This document shows, one piece after another, positions 41,046 through 50,900 of a DNA stretch of 56,608 nt. Source of the stretch: Hondaea fermentalgiana (Eukaryota > Sar > Bigyra > Thraustochytrida > Thraustochytriidae); the NCBI GenBank assembly GCA_014084085.1, contig NPFB01000187.1:4317-60924 (forward strand). The letters run 5' to 3'. Position 1 is the stretch's first letter. Every line of letters starts with the position of its first letter. The notes below the pieces were generated by a model. It was not told the origin of the DNA and ran no database searches. It worked only from the letters and a program-made list of their open reading frames with translations. A program made the position numbers and the translations under genes.

Positions 41046-42431
41046 ATGGCCAGCAAGTGTGCTGATGATGAAGCAGTTCCTTTCGATCATCGAGCGAGGG
41101 AAGGGAAGCGCGAAGAGCGCAGGCGCCTGCGAATGACGGAGCCGAGCGATGCCGAGCTCGCAGAGGCCGTGGCGGCCGCGGTCGCTGGGCGCGAGGACCT
41201 GGAGTCCGACGCCGCGGCGCTGACGAGGGCCATCGCGGACGACCACTTTTTGTGGAAAGTACGCACGCAGCGCGTGCAGGCGGTGCTGGACGCCCGCGCG
41301 GCGGCCAAGGTCCCGCCGCGCAAGGTCCCGGACGAGCTCTTCGTCTTGGACTGGGCCAACGCCACGCCAGGCGATGTCCTTGCGCCCCTGCGCGCAGATG
41401 CTTTCCGCGTTGAGGGCGTGCACCACGCACAGGGCGGCCTCGGGTCTCTTGGTTGCTTTCTCGTCAAGCTCGCGGACCTGAACGGCGGCGCTGGCGGCGC
41501 TGGCGGCGGCGTTGTGGTCCTCAAGCAAAAGCCTGTGCTCGGCGTCACACACGAGTTCGTCGCCCATGGCCTCCTCCGCCAGCTCGGCGTGTCTGTGCCG
41601 TCAATGCGCGTTTTGGGCCAGACAGAGTTGGACCAACTCATTTTCGAGCTCCGCGACGCACCCGTCACGGCACACGGAACCTGCGACGAGATCCACGCGC
41701 CTCGATTTCGTGAGGCAGGGGCCGTGCTGATGTCCTTTGAGCCGGGCCGTAATCTCGAAGAGGAGCCACTCAAGGGACGGCGCGCTGGGGCCCTCGATGC
41801 GCTGGACTGGAGGTGCCTTGGCGCCGTTCTCGTCGCGGATGCTATCTTTAACAATAGCGACCGTGTGCCGTCCATTTGGCGTTCCGAGGGAAATGCCGGT
41901 AACCTCATTGTCGACGAGCGCCGTCCCGCGGGCCAACGTATTGTGGCTATCGACCAAACGGTTAGCGTGATCATGAACGAAGCCAACCGTCTCAAGTACT
42001 TTGTACGCGTCGGCGATCTGCTCTCTGTAGCAAGTTTGAAGCGCGTTGATGAGTTCTTTGATCTCGAGGGCGCTTTGGGCTCAGAGGCCGCAGCCGCCGC
42101 AATCCTCTCGATCCGTGAAGGCGCCAGCGAAGCGATTATGCGGCTCAACGATAATGCGGAGGCTTTGGTATCGAGTGCCATCGAAGAGGCTGTTGCTGAG
42201 GCAAAGGAGGATACCTTTGACGCGCGCGCCGTCAAGGACTTTCTTTTGCAGGCCATTTCGGCGCTTCCCGAGGTCGATCTGCGCGACGCCCACCCGGAGC
42301 AGGACGAAGAAGAAGGTCTTTTGCAATACATTTTGAGCTTTTGCAGCTCGACTGCCGACGACGAGGCTGATTCCGAGGCTGCGGGTGTAGGCTCGACGGC
42401 CATTGAGTCTCGGCCCGCCTGGTGGTCATAA
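41046..42431 (+). CDS. Actin-fragmin-kinase-like protein
   Basis: 461 residues from the ATG at 41046, or 432 from the ATG at 41133 (MTEPSDAELAEAV), which may be the real start because an out-of-frame ATG precedes 41046. The core (about residues 125-340) matches the catalytic domain of Physarum actin-fragmin kinase, an atypical kinase: GGVVVLKQKPV with the nucleotide-binding Lys, THEFVAHGLLRQLGVSVPSMRVL, MSFEPGRNLEEEPL, LGAVLVADAIFNNSDRVPSIW with the catalytic-type D..N.DR.P, EGNAGNLIV, and VAIDQTVSVI with the metal-binding Asp. That kinase phosphorylates actin bound to fragmin. There is no C-terminal kelch domain here, unlike the Physarum enzyme; the tail is acidic. The actual substrate is unknown. 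Confidence 0.68.
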   Translation: MASKCADDEAVPFDHRAREGKREERRRLRMTEPSDAELAEAVAAAVAGREDLESDAAALTRAIADDHFLWKVRTQRVQAVLDARAAAKVPPRKVPDELFVLDWANATPGDVLAPLRADAFRVEGVHHAQGGLGSLGCFLVKLADLNGGAGGAGGGVVVLKQKPVLGVTHEFVAHGLLRQLGVSVPSMRVLGQTELDQLIFELRDAPVTAHGTCDEIHAPRFREAGAVLMSFEPGRNLEEEPLKGRRAGALDALDWRCLGAVLVADAIFNNSDRVPSIWRSEGNAGNLIVDERRPAGQRIVAIDQTVSVIMNEANRLKYFVRVGDLLSVASLKRVDEFFDLEGALGSEAAAAAILSIREGASEAIMRLNDNAEALVSSAIEEAVAEAKEDTFDARAVKDFLLQAISALPEVDLRDAHPEQDEEEGLLQYILSFCSSTADDEADSEAAGVGSTAIESRPAWWS

Positions 42432-43110
42432 AGGAAAGGAAGAATAGAAGGAGAAAATTGTCTTCTTGTTTCGGCCCGCGGCGATGACAAATACGGAGTC
42501 CATGAGAACGTTGGCGCCAGGCCCTTTCTTTTGCTTTTGAGTGGTGGGTGCTCTCGCGGGTGAGGCCCTAAGCGGCCAATGTGTTTCATCCACGCGCAGC
42601 ATTTGGCGGACGAAGGGGAGAATTGGCGTGCTTTTATGATAACTTATAACCAAAATCTGACGAGTAGGTAATGAGCACATTCCATCCTGTTTGGTGGGGG
42701 CCAGACGTACACGGACCTTGGTGATGGGTTTTGTGATTGTGCAAAACCTTTGTACTTTCCGCTCAATCGAGGTGGATGTGGTAAGGGTTTTGTGATTGTG
42801 CAAAATCTTTGTACTTTCCGCTCAATCGAGGTAGATGCGGTAAGAAATCGCTGGCATCAGTACGGCTGGCTGGTGCATCGTTTGAATGCTACGTGCCATC
42901 GCATTTTTTTGTAAAAAGTATGCACTAGGTTCGGCGTGAGGACGTCCATCATGATTCGCAAGTTTTATTTTTTTTGTTTTTTGTTTTTTCTAACGCTGCC
43001 GAAGCTGCACGCTTTGACGTCAAGAACGACAAAGACCCCAAAAGAGATACGACAATACGAAAAAAAATTGGGCTCCGAAAAAAGGTAAAATAATGACAGG
43101 ACGAAAGAAT
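42432..43110. other. Convergent 3' intergenic region with a 59-bp tandem duplication
   Basis: Between the kinase-like gene (+) and ferrochelatase (-). A 59-bp unit occurs twice (42726-42784, 42785-42843). AT-rich tracts with T runs lie at about 42960-43000. No gene. Confidence 0.6.
42726..42843. repeat. Two tandem 59-bp units
   Basis: Both units begin GGGTTTTGTGATTGTG and end GGTAA, with only about three or four differences, showing a recent duplication in the 3' flank of the kinase-like gene. Confidence 0.85.
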
Positions 43111-44322
43111 TCAAAAGGCCGGGTTCATGATCTGGCGGCAAAGCGGCTTTTGGCAGGTAAGACACTTCATCTTGTACTGAGGCGAGTAATTCTGCTTGGC
43201 GTCGAGATGATTCTTGACAACGTCAGCGAGAGCATTGCAAAATGTCTCAGAGCCGTTGAGACCTTCAGTGAAGCGAAAGTCGGCGATGCCCGCCTTTTCG
43301 GCATCCTCGGCGTACTCCATGCCGATTTCGAAAAGAGTTTCGATATGGTCCGAAGTAAAGGCAACGGGAACGACGAGAACAGATTTGTGGCCACGCTTGC
43401 CCAGGTTCTTGAGGACCGACTCCGTACTTGGCACCATCCAAGGAAGAAAACCAACCTTGCTCTGCCACGCGAGCACGTGCTTGTTGACGGTGCGCAAGCC
43501 AGGAATCTTGCCCTCGCCAACGACCTTGGTGTCGAGGCGCTCCATGACGGCCTTGACGCTAGCAGCAATTTCGTTGACGTAATGATCACCTTTTTCCACT
43601 ACCTTCATGGGCACCGAGTGTGCGCTAAAGACAATGACAACGTTCTTGCGGGTCTTTTCGTTGAACTCGAGAAGGCGCTCCGTGATTCGCTCGGTGACGG
43701 CTTCCAGAAATCCCTCATGGAGGGGCCAGCGGTCGATGATGCTCCAGCGGAAGTTGTCTTGCAGCCCGAGGCGGCGCGTCTCGCGCCAGAGCTCGTTCAT
43801 GCTCGAGCCGCTCGTGGTGCATGACCACTGGGGGAACTGTGAAAAGGCAATGGCATGCTCGACGCCGTCCCTCTTCATCTCTTCCAAGGCGACGTCTGTG
43901 AGCGGAGAAGCGTAGCGAAAGGCCGTGTAGGCCTTGTGCGGCGCACTCTCGGGACGAATTTCGTCTAGAATGGCCGCCATGCGCTTGCCCTGGTACTCGG
44001 TCCACTTGCGAATGGGGCTACCGCCAATCTCCTCGTATTGCTTTTCTACCTTGGGGGTCCGCATGCGCGCCACCACCGTACCGAAGACCTCTTGCATCTG
44101 GCCGCCGCCCAGGTCAATGATATCTGTGTCCCGGAACAGACGATTCAGGAACGGCCCGGTCTCCTCGGGCTTCGACGGTCCGCCCATGTTAAGCATGAGG
44201 ATCCCGGTCTTGACCTTTTTCGCAGGCTCTTCGCCGCTGCCGTTCGCCGCCGTCGCCGCTGCCGCCAGTCCGCGCGCGCCCTGCGTGCGGAGCAGCAGTC
44301 GCGAGCTTCGCAGCGCCATCAT
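43111..44322 (-). CDS. Ferrochelatase, mitochondrial, with [2Fe-2S] cysteine ligands
   Basis: 403 residues from ATG at 44322. It catalyses insertion of ferrous iron into protoporphyrin IX, the last step of heme synthesis. Basic/Ala-rich presequence (about 1-30) predicts mitochondrial import. Family motifs: ILMLNMGGP, GGSPI, FSQFPQWSC, IIDRW, the catalytic-His segment VFSAHSVPM, and FTSDHIETLFEI. The C terminus has Cys387-x2-Cys390-x4-Cys395 and an internal Cys168 in WSCTTSGSS. This spacing equals the four [2Fe-2S] ligands of human ferrochelatase (Cys196, 403, 406, 411), so an iron-sulfur cluster is predicted. Single exon. The upstream region carries a GAGCA repeat about 190 bp from the start. 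Confidence 0.93.
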   Translation of the reverse strand: MMALRSSRLLLRTQGARGLAAAATAANGSGEEPAKKVKTGILMLNMGGPSKPEETGPFLNRLFRDTDIIDLGGGQMQEVFGTVVARMRTPKVEKQYEEIGGSPIRKWTEYQGKRMAAILDEIRPESAPHKAYTAFRYASPLTDVALEEMKRDGVEHAIAFSQFPQWSCTTSGSSMNELWRETRRLGLQDNFRWSIIDRWPLHEGFLEAVTERITERLLEFNEKTRKNVVIVFSAHSVPMKVVEKGDHYVNEIAASVKAVMERLDTKVVGEGKIPGLRTVNKHVLAWQSKVGFLPWMVPSTESVLKNLGKRGHKSVLVVPVAFTSDHIETLFEIGMEYAEDAEKAGIADFRFTEGLNGSETFCNALADVVKNHLDAKQNYSPQYKMKCLTCQKPLCRQIMNPAF

Positions 44323-46068
44323 GCTTGCTCGCTCTCTCTATCCTTGCCGCCGACTTGACTGTGACCGGCCGCGCGAGGGCTGACGGCCAACTGGCTGGCT
44401 GGCGTGCGTGCGGGCGGGCGGGTTGGTCGGCTGCCGGTCCGCGTCCGTGGCCGGGATGGCCTGGCACGCCCTTGCGCCCTTGCGCTGCTCTTCGTTTGGC
44501 TTGGCGCTCTGCTCTGCTCTGCTCTGCTCTGCTCTGCTCTGCTCTGCTTTCCTTGTTCGGGATTGGAGGGAAAGAAAGGGTCATTCGTTGCCTCTTGCCA
44601 GTGGAGACACGCGACATGAAAGAGTCTGCGGACAGAGGACGCGCAGAGCAAGGGACGGCAGAGCAGGCGGAGAGCGCAGAGAGCGCAGCGAGCGGTCACG
44701 GCGCGGCGAGCTATCGCAGCTGCCAGGGGCCGGCCGTCGCAGCAGCGCAGCGCAGCGCAACGCGCAACGCGGCGGAACGTGGCGGCGCGCAAACCTCGAA
44801 CCCCTCCCTTCCCATGCGCCCTCGCCGCGGCGTGCGCCGGCTGCCACGATGCCACTGTCCCCGCAGAGCTTCGGCGCGTTGCGCAGTCCGCGGGGCCGGG
44901 CGCAGCGGTCTTGCTCTGCTCGACGAAAGCAGCGGCGTCTGTGATTGACACTCGACCGTCCCGTGGCGGCACCGGCCAGTGCAGACAGCAGCTGCGCGTG
45001 CAGGGATGTCATCGACGGACACCAGCCAGCCAGCCGGCCAGCCAGTCTGGCTGCGTGGTGAGAGATCAGTATACGGTCAAGTCTGAGTCCAATCCGAGGG
45101 TGGATAGCTCGATGAGTGGCATGCAGCCGCGCTCTCACTCATTGTCCATGCCGCCACTTGATTGTTTCTGTGGTGGGCCTTCTTTTCTACCGGCCGGCCG
45201 CAGTCAGCATGGTTGGCTGGCCGGCTTTCCTCCACGCCTCCATCACCGTTTGGGCTGCAGCGCATACTCGATGAGGCCTGCTGCAGAGTTGGAACAAGTT
45301 CGGCGCTCGTCGTCGGGTCGTACTCAATATGTGGGCCCGTGCATGCTGGGCTGCTCGTAAATCGAAGACGCCTTTATACGTTGAGCGGAAAAGGCCTGCC
45401 CTATCGTCTTTCGCACATTTCCTTGCTGCTGGAAATACGTAGTAGTTTGCTGTAGCCAGTGCCAGAGCGACTCGCTTCCGTTGGCGGCATGGCTTTTTGA
45501 CCACTGAGAGCGGGCCTGTTGTGTAAACAGTGGCAGTATGGCCAGCAACGTCTGTCTGCGACAGCGGCTCCAACAATGAATGTAAGAAAAATGCCTAGCC
45601 GCCTGAAGCCCAACCTGCTGCAGCTGCCACTGCTGCTGACTGTTCAAGTCTCTCCCTGATACTATTACTGTCAGTTAGTTGTCAAGCGTGGCTGCGCGAT
45701 CCTATCCTCCTCGCCCTCCCAACTCCACTATCACCAGAGCCTTTGACATGCAGCAACAGCAGCGGCAGCAGCCAGCTGCAGCAGCAGGAGACACAATTTC
45801 AAGTATACGTATAGCAAAGTGTGCAGTGAGTAAAACTTCCGACTTGCCGTTATGGCGGGCAAGCGCTGCTTGACTGTCTGGCTGGCCATGGCTGGCCGGC
45901 ATCACAGGCTGCGTCCAGCAACAGATCACAGCGGCCAAGCAGCCAGGCGCACGGGCGCAGGGATCGCTCGCTCGCCATCGGTGGCGGGCGGCGGCGGCAA
46001 ATCCGATTCATGCTCGCGAGCGCTAGAGGGAGAGAGCGCTAGAGGGAGGGAGAGAACAAGCTCAGCTC
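44323..46068. other. Divergent promoter region
   Basis: 1.75 kb between ferrochelatase (-) and the S1 protease (+). A GAGCA pentamer tract (minus-strand sense) lies at about 44508-44550. Other frames are GC-driven. No RNA or protein gene recognised. Confidence 0.5.
44508..44550 (-). repeat. (GAGCA)n pentanucleotide repeat
   Basis: About eight units, read as GAGCA on the coding strand of ferrochelatase. The same unit in the same gene-sense orientation occurs upstream of the cysteine synthase fusion at about 35262-35292. Confidence 0.85.
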
Positions 46069-47382
46069 ATGGTGGTGAAGGCCGCACAGTGGACAGCCAT
46101 CGCAGCTGTCGCAGTGCTGTGCGCCACCCAGACGACGGAGGTTTGCTGCGCAACAGATGATGATGCCGTACAAAGCGTGACATCACCACTTTGGGGCAAT
46201 ATCGTCAATGGCGAGGCTGCTAGCGAAGCGCCCTCGTGGATGGTGTCTCTGCAGGGCGAAAAGTCCGGCCACTTTTGCGGCGGGACTCTTATTGATCCCA
46301 GCTGGGTGCTCACAGCCGCCCACTGCTTGCCTGGTGGCGCGGTACCAGGGCGCATGGTGCTTGGCGCGAGCGATCTCAATGACGAGAGCGCCCCAGCTCA
46401 GGTCCGGGTCGTGGGCAGAGAGAGCGATCGAAAATTCACCACCTATGTGCACCCCGACTTTACAGGAACTGCAGGCAAGAACGACATCGCCCTTGTACAC
46501 GTAACGCCGCCGTTTCAAGTCACATCGGACGACATCATGATTCTAAATGCTGACCCCGCCGCTGAAGATGCAGAATCTGATCTTTGGCCGACGGTGACGG
46601 GCTGGGGCACCATCAAATTTGGATCCAGCGAAATGGAAACGGAGCTTCGCACCGCAGACATACCCCTCGTGCCCATTCAAGACTGTCGAAGCCTCTATGG
46701 AAGTACGCTTGTCCTCGACTCTAACCTGTGCGCTGCAGGGGGCGACACGAGCGCCTGTCAGGGCGATAGTGGCAGTCCCCTTTTCCGTACGCGAGACGAT
46801 GATCGCGCTGTGCAGCTTGGCATTGTAGCCTGGGGTCACGGGTGCGGCTGGGTGGGTTACTACGGCGTCTATGTCAAGGTGCGCTCGTTTCGGTCGTTTA
46901 TTTTGGAATACGTACCCAATGCGATCTTTTCCGACGATATTGATGACGATGACGATGACGACGATGATGGAACTGATACGGCGCTGAAACTATACCAAAA
47001 CCAGGAGGATGCTTGCCGAAAGCTCTCGCGTCGCCGCTGTAAGAACCGAGCCAATCGCGCGACCTGCCACTATGCGGGCAAGCGCTGCCGGGCGCACCCA
47101 ATTGAGGGCATGCTGGTCTCCACATTCTGCGCAGTGATGAGCATAAGTCGCAGCTGGTGCTCTCTCGATCGCTTCGCGCAAAACTGCTACTGGGACAGCG
47201 GAATTTGCTCTGCGATTCAAACGCCAAGCCCAACACCAATGCCAACCATGAGTCCAACAATAGGGAGTTGCAAAAAATACAAGTCAGACCGTCAAGCTTG
47301 CGAGGCGGATTGGTCGTGTCAGTGGAATGGAAACAGCTTCCGACCCATCCGACGACGCTGCTCGCGCCGAGCAGGACTTTGA
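46069..47382 (+). CDS. Secreted chymotrypsin-fold serine protease with Cys-rich C-terminal modules
   Basis: 437 residues. A signal peptide (about 1-27, AAVAVLCATQT) is followed by a mature N terminus at IVNGEAA, like the IVGG activation site of S1 proteases. The triad is complete: His85 in TAAHC, Asp139 in NDIALV, Ser234 in GDSGSP. The residue six before the catalytic Ser (the S1-pocket 189 position) is Ser rather than the Asp of trypsin, so chymotrypsin-like preference is inferred. After the protease domain come a run of Asp, then two or three short Cys-rich modules (ACRKL...C...C and SCKKY...C...CQW...C) separated by a Thr/Pro linker, probably an extracellular binding region. Predicted to act outside the cell. 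Confidence 0.82.
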   Translation: MVVKAAQWTAIAAVAVLCATQTTEVCCATDDDAVQSVTSPLWGNIVNGEAASEAPSWMVSLQGEKSGHFCGGTLIDPSWVLTAAHCLPGGAVPGRMVLGASDLNDESAPAQVRVVGRESDRKFTTYVHPDFTGTAGKNDIALVHVTPPFQVTSDDIMILNADPAAEDAESDLWPTVTGWGTIKFGSSEMETELRTADIPLVPIQDCRSLYGSTLVLDSNLCAAGGDTSACQGDSGSPLFRTRDDDRAVQLGIVAWGHGCGWVGYYGVYVKVRSFRSFILEYVPNAIFSDDIDDDDDDDDDGTDTALKLYQNQEDACRKLSRRRCKNRANRATCHYAGKRCRAHPIEGMLVSTFCAVMSISRSWCSLDRFAQNCYWDSGICSAIQTPSPTPMPTMSPTIGSCKKYKSDRQACEADWSCQWNGNSFRPIRRRCSRRAGL

Positions 47383-47932
47383 ATACAAGCACTTTGATTA
47401 TCGAGAAGTTGCCTTCCCGGTGTTCCATTTATTTATTCGTCAAACGAATTCAAAAGTTATGCACTGGCAGGTAAGGGGAGTTGCTGCGCTAATGCATGGA
47501 AACCACAATGACCCTGGGAGAACCAGCGCAAGGCGTCTCGTCTAAGTTGGTCGTTACAAAGCTTTTACGAGGACTCTGCGTTACTTATGCGATGTGAAGG
47601 ATAAATTTGCAAGGACGTATTTACAAGGCCTTTTTGCCGCCGAGCCTGTCAGACTGACGCGGATAAGAAAATAGAATACAGCTTCGACAAGATCACGACC
47701 CTAGTGTCCCGGTAAAATTGCCCGTTTCGCGTTCCAGCAAGCAATGTCTATTTCTTACCACCCTCTTTTCCGATGAGAATGTCACCCAAACCTTGCGGTG
47801 AATAATACTTTGTAAAGATGAAAGTTTTGATTCGACTCACTCGAGTTTTCTGATTTTTCCTTATCCCTCTTTCGATTCGAGGATCTGGACTCGGCTGTAT
47901 TGATTGCCGGCGCTTTTTGCCTCCCCTCCTCT
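47383..47932. other. Convergent 3' intergenic region
   Basis: Between the S1 protease (+) and the LRR-kinase-RBR gene (-). AT-richer than the genes. No gene found. Confidence 0.6.
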
Positions 47933-50900
47933 CTACAGGTGAAAATTGTCGCCGACGATATCCGGGGTGAGCAGCGGCTGCAGCAGATTACGCACTTTGC
48001 TGCGTGTCTCTTGATCTTCGATCTTGCCCGACATGTACTGACGAAGACGCTGCGCGCGGATGCGGGCCCATGCTTGGCGCACAATGGCAATGTCGCTAAA
48101 GTATGGATCCGCATCTTCGTCGTCGGGCTTTTCCGGGCAGTTGGCCACGTGGAAATGACAACCGTCTGCATTGTCGCCCGCGTCATGCAAACACCATGCG
48201 CAGAAACGGCACGGACACTTGCTGCACTTGAGCGCACAGCAGCCCTCAAAGTCATTAAACGTCGTGGAGCAGCGGGGGCATGCCAGGTTTAAAACCTCAT
48301 TTTCAATGACGCGAAGGTGCCCCTGCGTCGTGGTGTCCAGGCCATGCTCGCGGAGCAGCGAGTCGACCCGAAGCTGCACCTGTCGATCCTGCTCGGCCGC
48401 CGCATCTCGCTCAAAGTGCTCGCGCACAATGACGAGCAAGGCCGCAAAGTCCTCATCCGGTACGGCAGTTGCAAGGGTTCGTCCTGGGATCAAGAGCTCG
48501 CAGTCCGGGGAGACACAGCACATACTTCCGTCGCGCAGCACCTTGACGTGGGCGTCGGGCTTGGTCGCGGCGCGCACCGACTGGCTCAGGCAATCTTTGC
48601 AGGTAAAATGGCCATCGGCGCAAGACACTCCCTTTGTAAGAGGAAAGATGTCGAGACAAATTGTGCACGAGTCCACGGGGACGGGCTGGACCTGAAAGGC
48701 CTCGTGATGCATGGACTGCAGCGCAGAGGGGCGTTGATCTGGATTTGCTGAGCACAGCGCGGTAATGAGCGATTGAAGAGGCCCGTTGGGGGCCGCAAGT
48801 CCGCCAAAGAGCTCCGCGAGTACAACTCCTACAGAGAACATGTCCACTGCAGACCCGACCTTGCTGATGTTGCCCTGGCGTAGCTCAGGGGCAAGGTACT
48901 TGATGGTGGTTTGCAAAGGCTGGGTCATGGTCACGTCGAGGGCTTGCACGCCATCAAAGTCCCCGAGCACGGGCGAGAGACCGGGCGCGAGAAAGACGTT
49001 CTCGGGCTTGACGTCGCAGTGGATTAGGTCTCGAGAATGCAAATCATGAAGACCCGAAAGAAGGCCAATGGCAATGTGTCTGCGCGTCGCCACGTCTGCA
49101 TGCGGGTTGTCGCGGATCCAGGCGGCAAGGTCGCCGCCTGGATAGTACGGCATAAGGATGCACCCGTGCCGGCCGTCCTCCCAAAAGGCTCCCTGGATGC
49201 GAACAATGTAGGCCGAATGAATCTTGACGAGCGCAGCGACTTGGCGATAAAAGCGGCCATTCCATTCGTCGTTACCCACATGAAAGGATTTAAGAACCAA
49301 GTCCCGACCATCGGGGGCCCGCACACGAAGCACTGTCTTGCCAGGCTTGAAGGCCAGCTCGGCGAGAACCTTGAAGTCCTTGCGCTTGGCGTTGGTCAGC
49401 CAGAGCCCCATCTTGGATAACTCCTGCGGGACTTGATCTGCCATGCCGATGCTCTTGAGCCACTTTTGGTCCTGAAGCAGCTCCGGATAGTGTGCCTCTG
49501 CGTGTTGCAACACCCGCGCGCGCTCCTTGCGGAGCTCGCTGTCGAGCTTGTAGATGCTTTCGACCTGCGTCAGCTCTTTCTCAAGAGCAGGAACCGCGAT
49601 TTGAGCCTGCGCATCGCCGTCATTTGCATCCTCGCGGGCAAACTTGAGATCTTGCTCCAGACGCTCCCGCTTGCGTGAGATTTTGCGGATCTCAGCGACA
49701 ATCTTTGTGACACGCGCCGTGTTCAACTTGTGGCGTCCACGCGCAAGATGCGCGAGAAACGATCTGAGACGGCTGTCCTGGGTTTCCAAACGCGAGACCT
49801 CATTTGCGATGGTGCGCGTGTAAAAGGAGACGGCAAAGCCGAATGCGCGCTGTATCTCCTTGAAGGGAGCGTCGTCCAATCGATCGGCTTTGAGCAAAGT
49901 GTCGAATTCTGCTTTGAAAGCTTGTTGCACGCTTTCGAGTTCCCTCGTGAGCTCCTGAATCTTTTCGGGATGCCGCAACGACAAGAAGACGGACGGCTGG
50001 ACGCCAAAGCGCCGCGTACTCTCCTCGAGCGCATCAAGGGCTGCAATCGTGCGCTCATGCGCAGCGCTCGCGTCGTGTCGAGCCTCCCACGCCTCGAGGG
50101 CTTTGCGTGCAGCTTGTGCTGCCTGCTGCACCTCTGCAAAGGGGACTTGGGATGTTGCGACCATTTCAAGAGTGGTTTGCCCAAGGGAGTCGCTCGCTTC
50201 GGAGGATTCGCGTAAGATGTCCTGCCACAGCTTGAGACAGGTGTCCACCACTTTTTCGGGCTCATGGCGCTCGCGTAGCATCTTGAGCTGGTCTTGCACG
50301 TTACCGGAGAGCGTCTTTCGAAGATATGCCACCAGATTGCGTCGAGCTGTGTCGCGCTTTGAGGCTATGGCTGCGTCGGATACAACAGCCTTTTGTAGCT
50401 CCGTAAAGTTTTGGACAAACTTGCAGGCCTGCGCCTGCTTGTGGGCAAAGTCCTCAAGCACCGCGAGCGGATTCTTGCGGGAAAGCTGCTCGGCCAGAAC
50501 CTTGTGCAGCATCGGGTGAAGCACGGGCTTGTCTTTGCCGCGCAACGTGCGTGCAAAAGATACCTTGGCAGCAAGCGCCTCGACCTTGGTCGTTTGCTCG
50601 GGGTATGCAAACGTTTGCAAGAGCACCTGACACTCCTTGACAGAGACGAGGCCCATCTCTCGAAGAAGAGCGGGCGTGAGATCTCGGGCGTCTTTGGCGG
50701 TTCGCACGCCTTTGTCGAAGAGCGTGACGATGACCGCTCTCGAGTCGGTTGTTTTGAGCTGCACGAGAGGCAGTGGCTGTACGAACGAAAGAAAGGCCGC
50801 AAGATCTGGGCACTCCCGCGAGATGGCGTGGGCGCGCGCCTGATCAATGCCAAGTCTCTCGCTGGACAGACCTGTGCCATGCTCGAAGAGAAGCTTGGCC

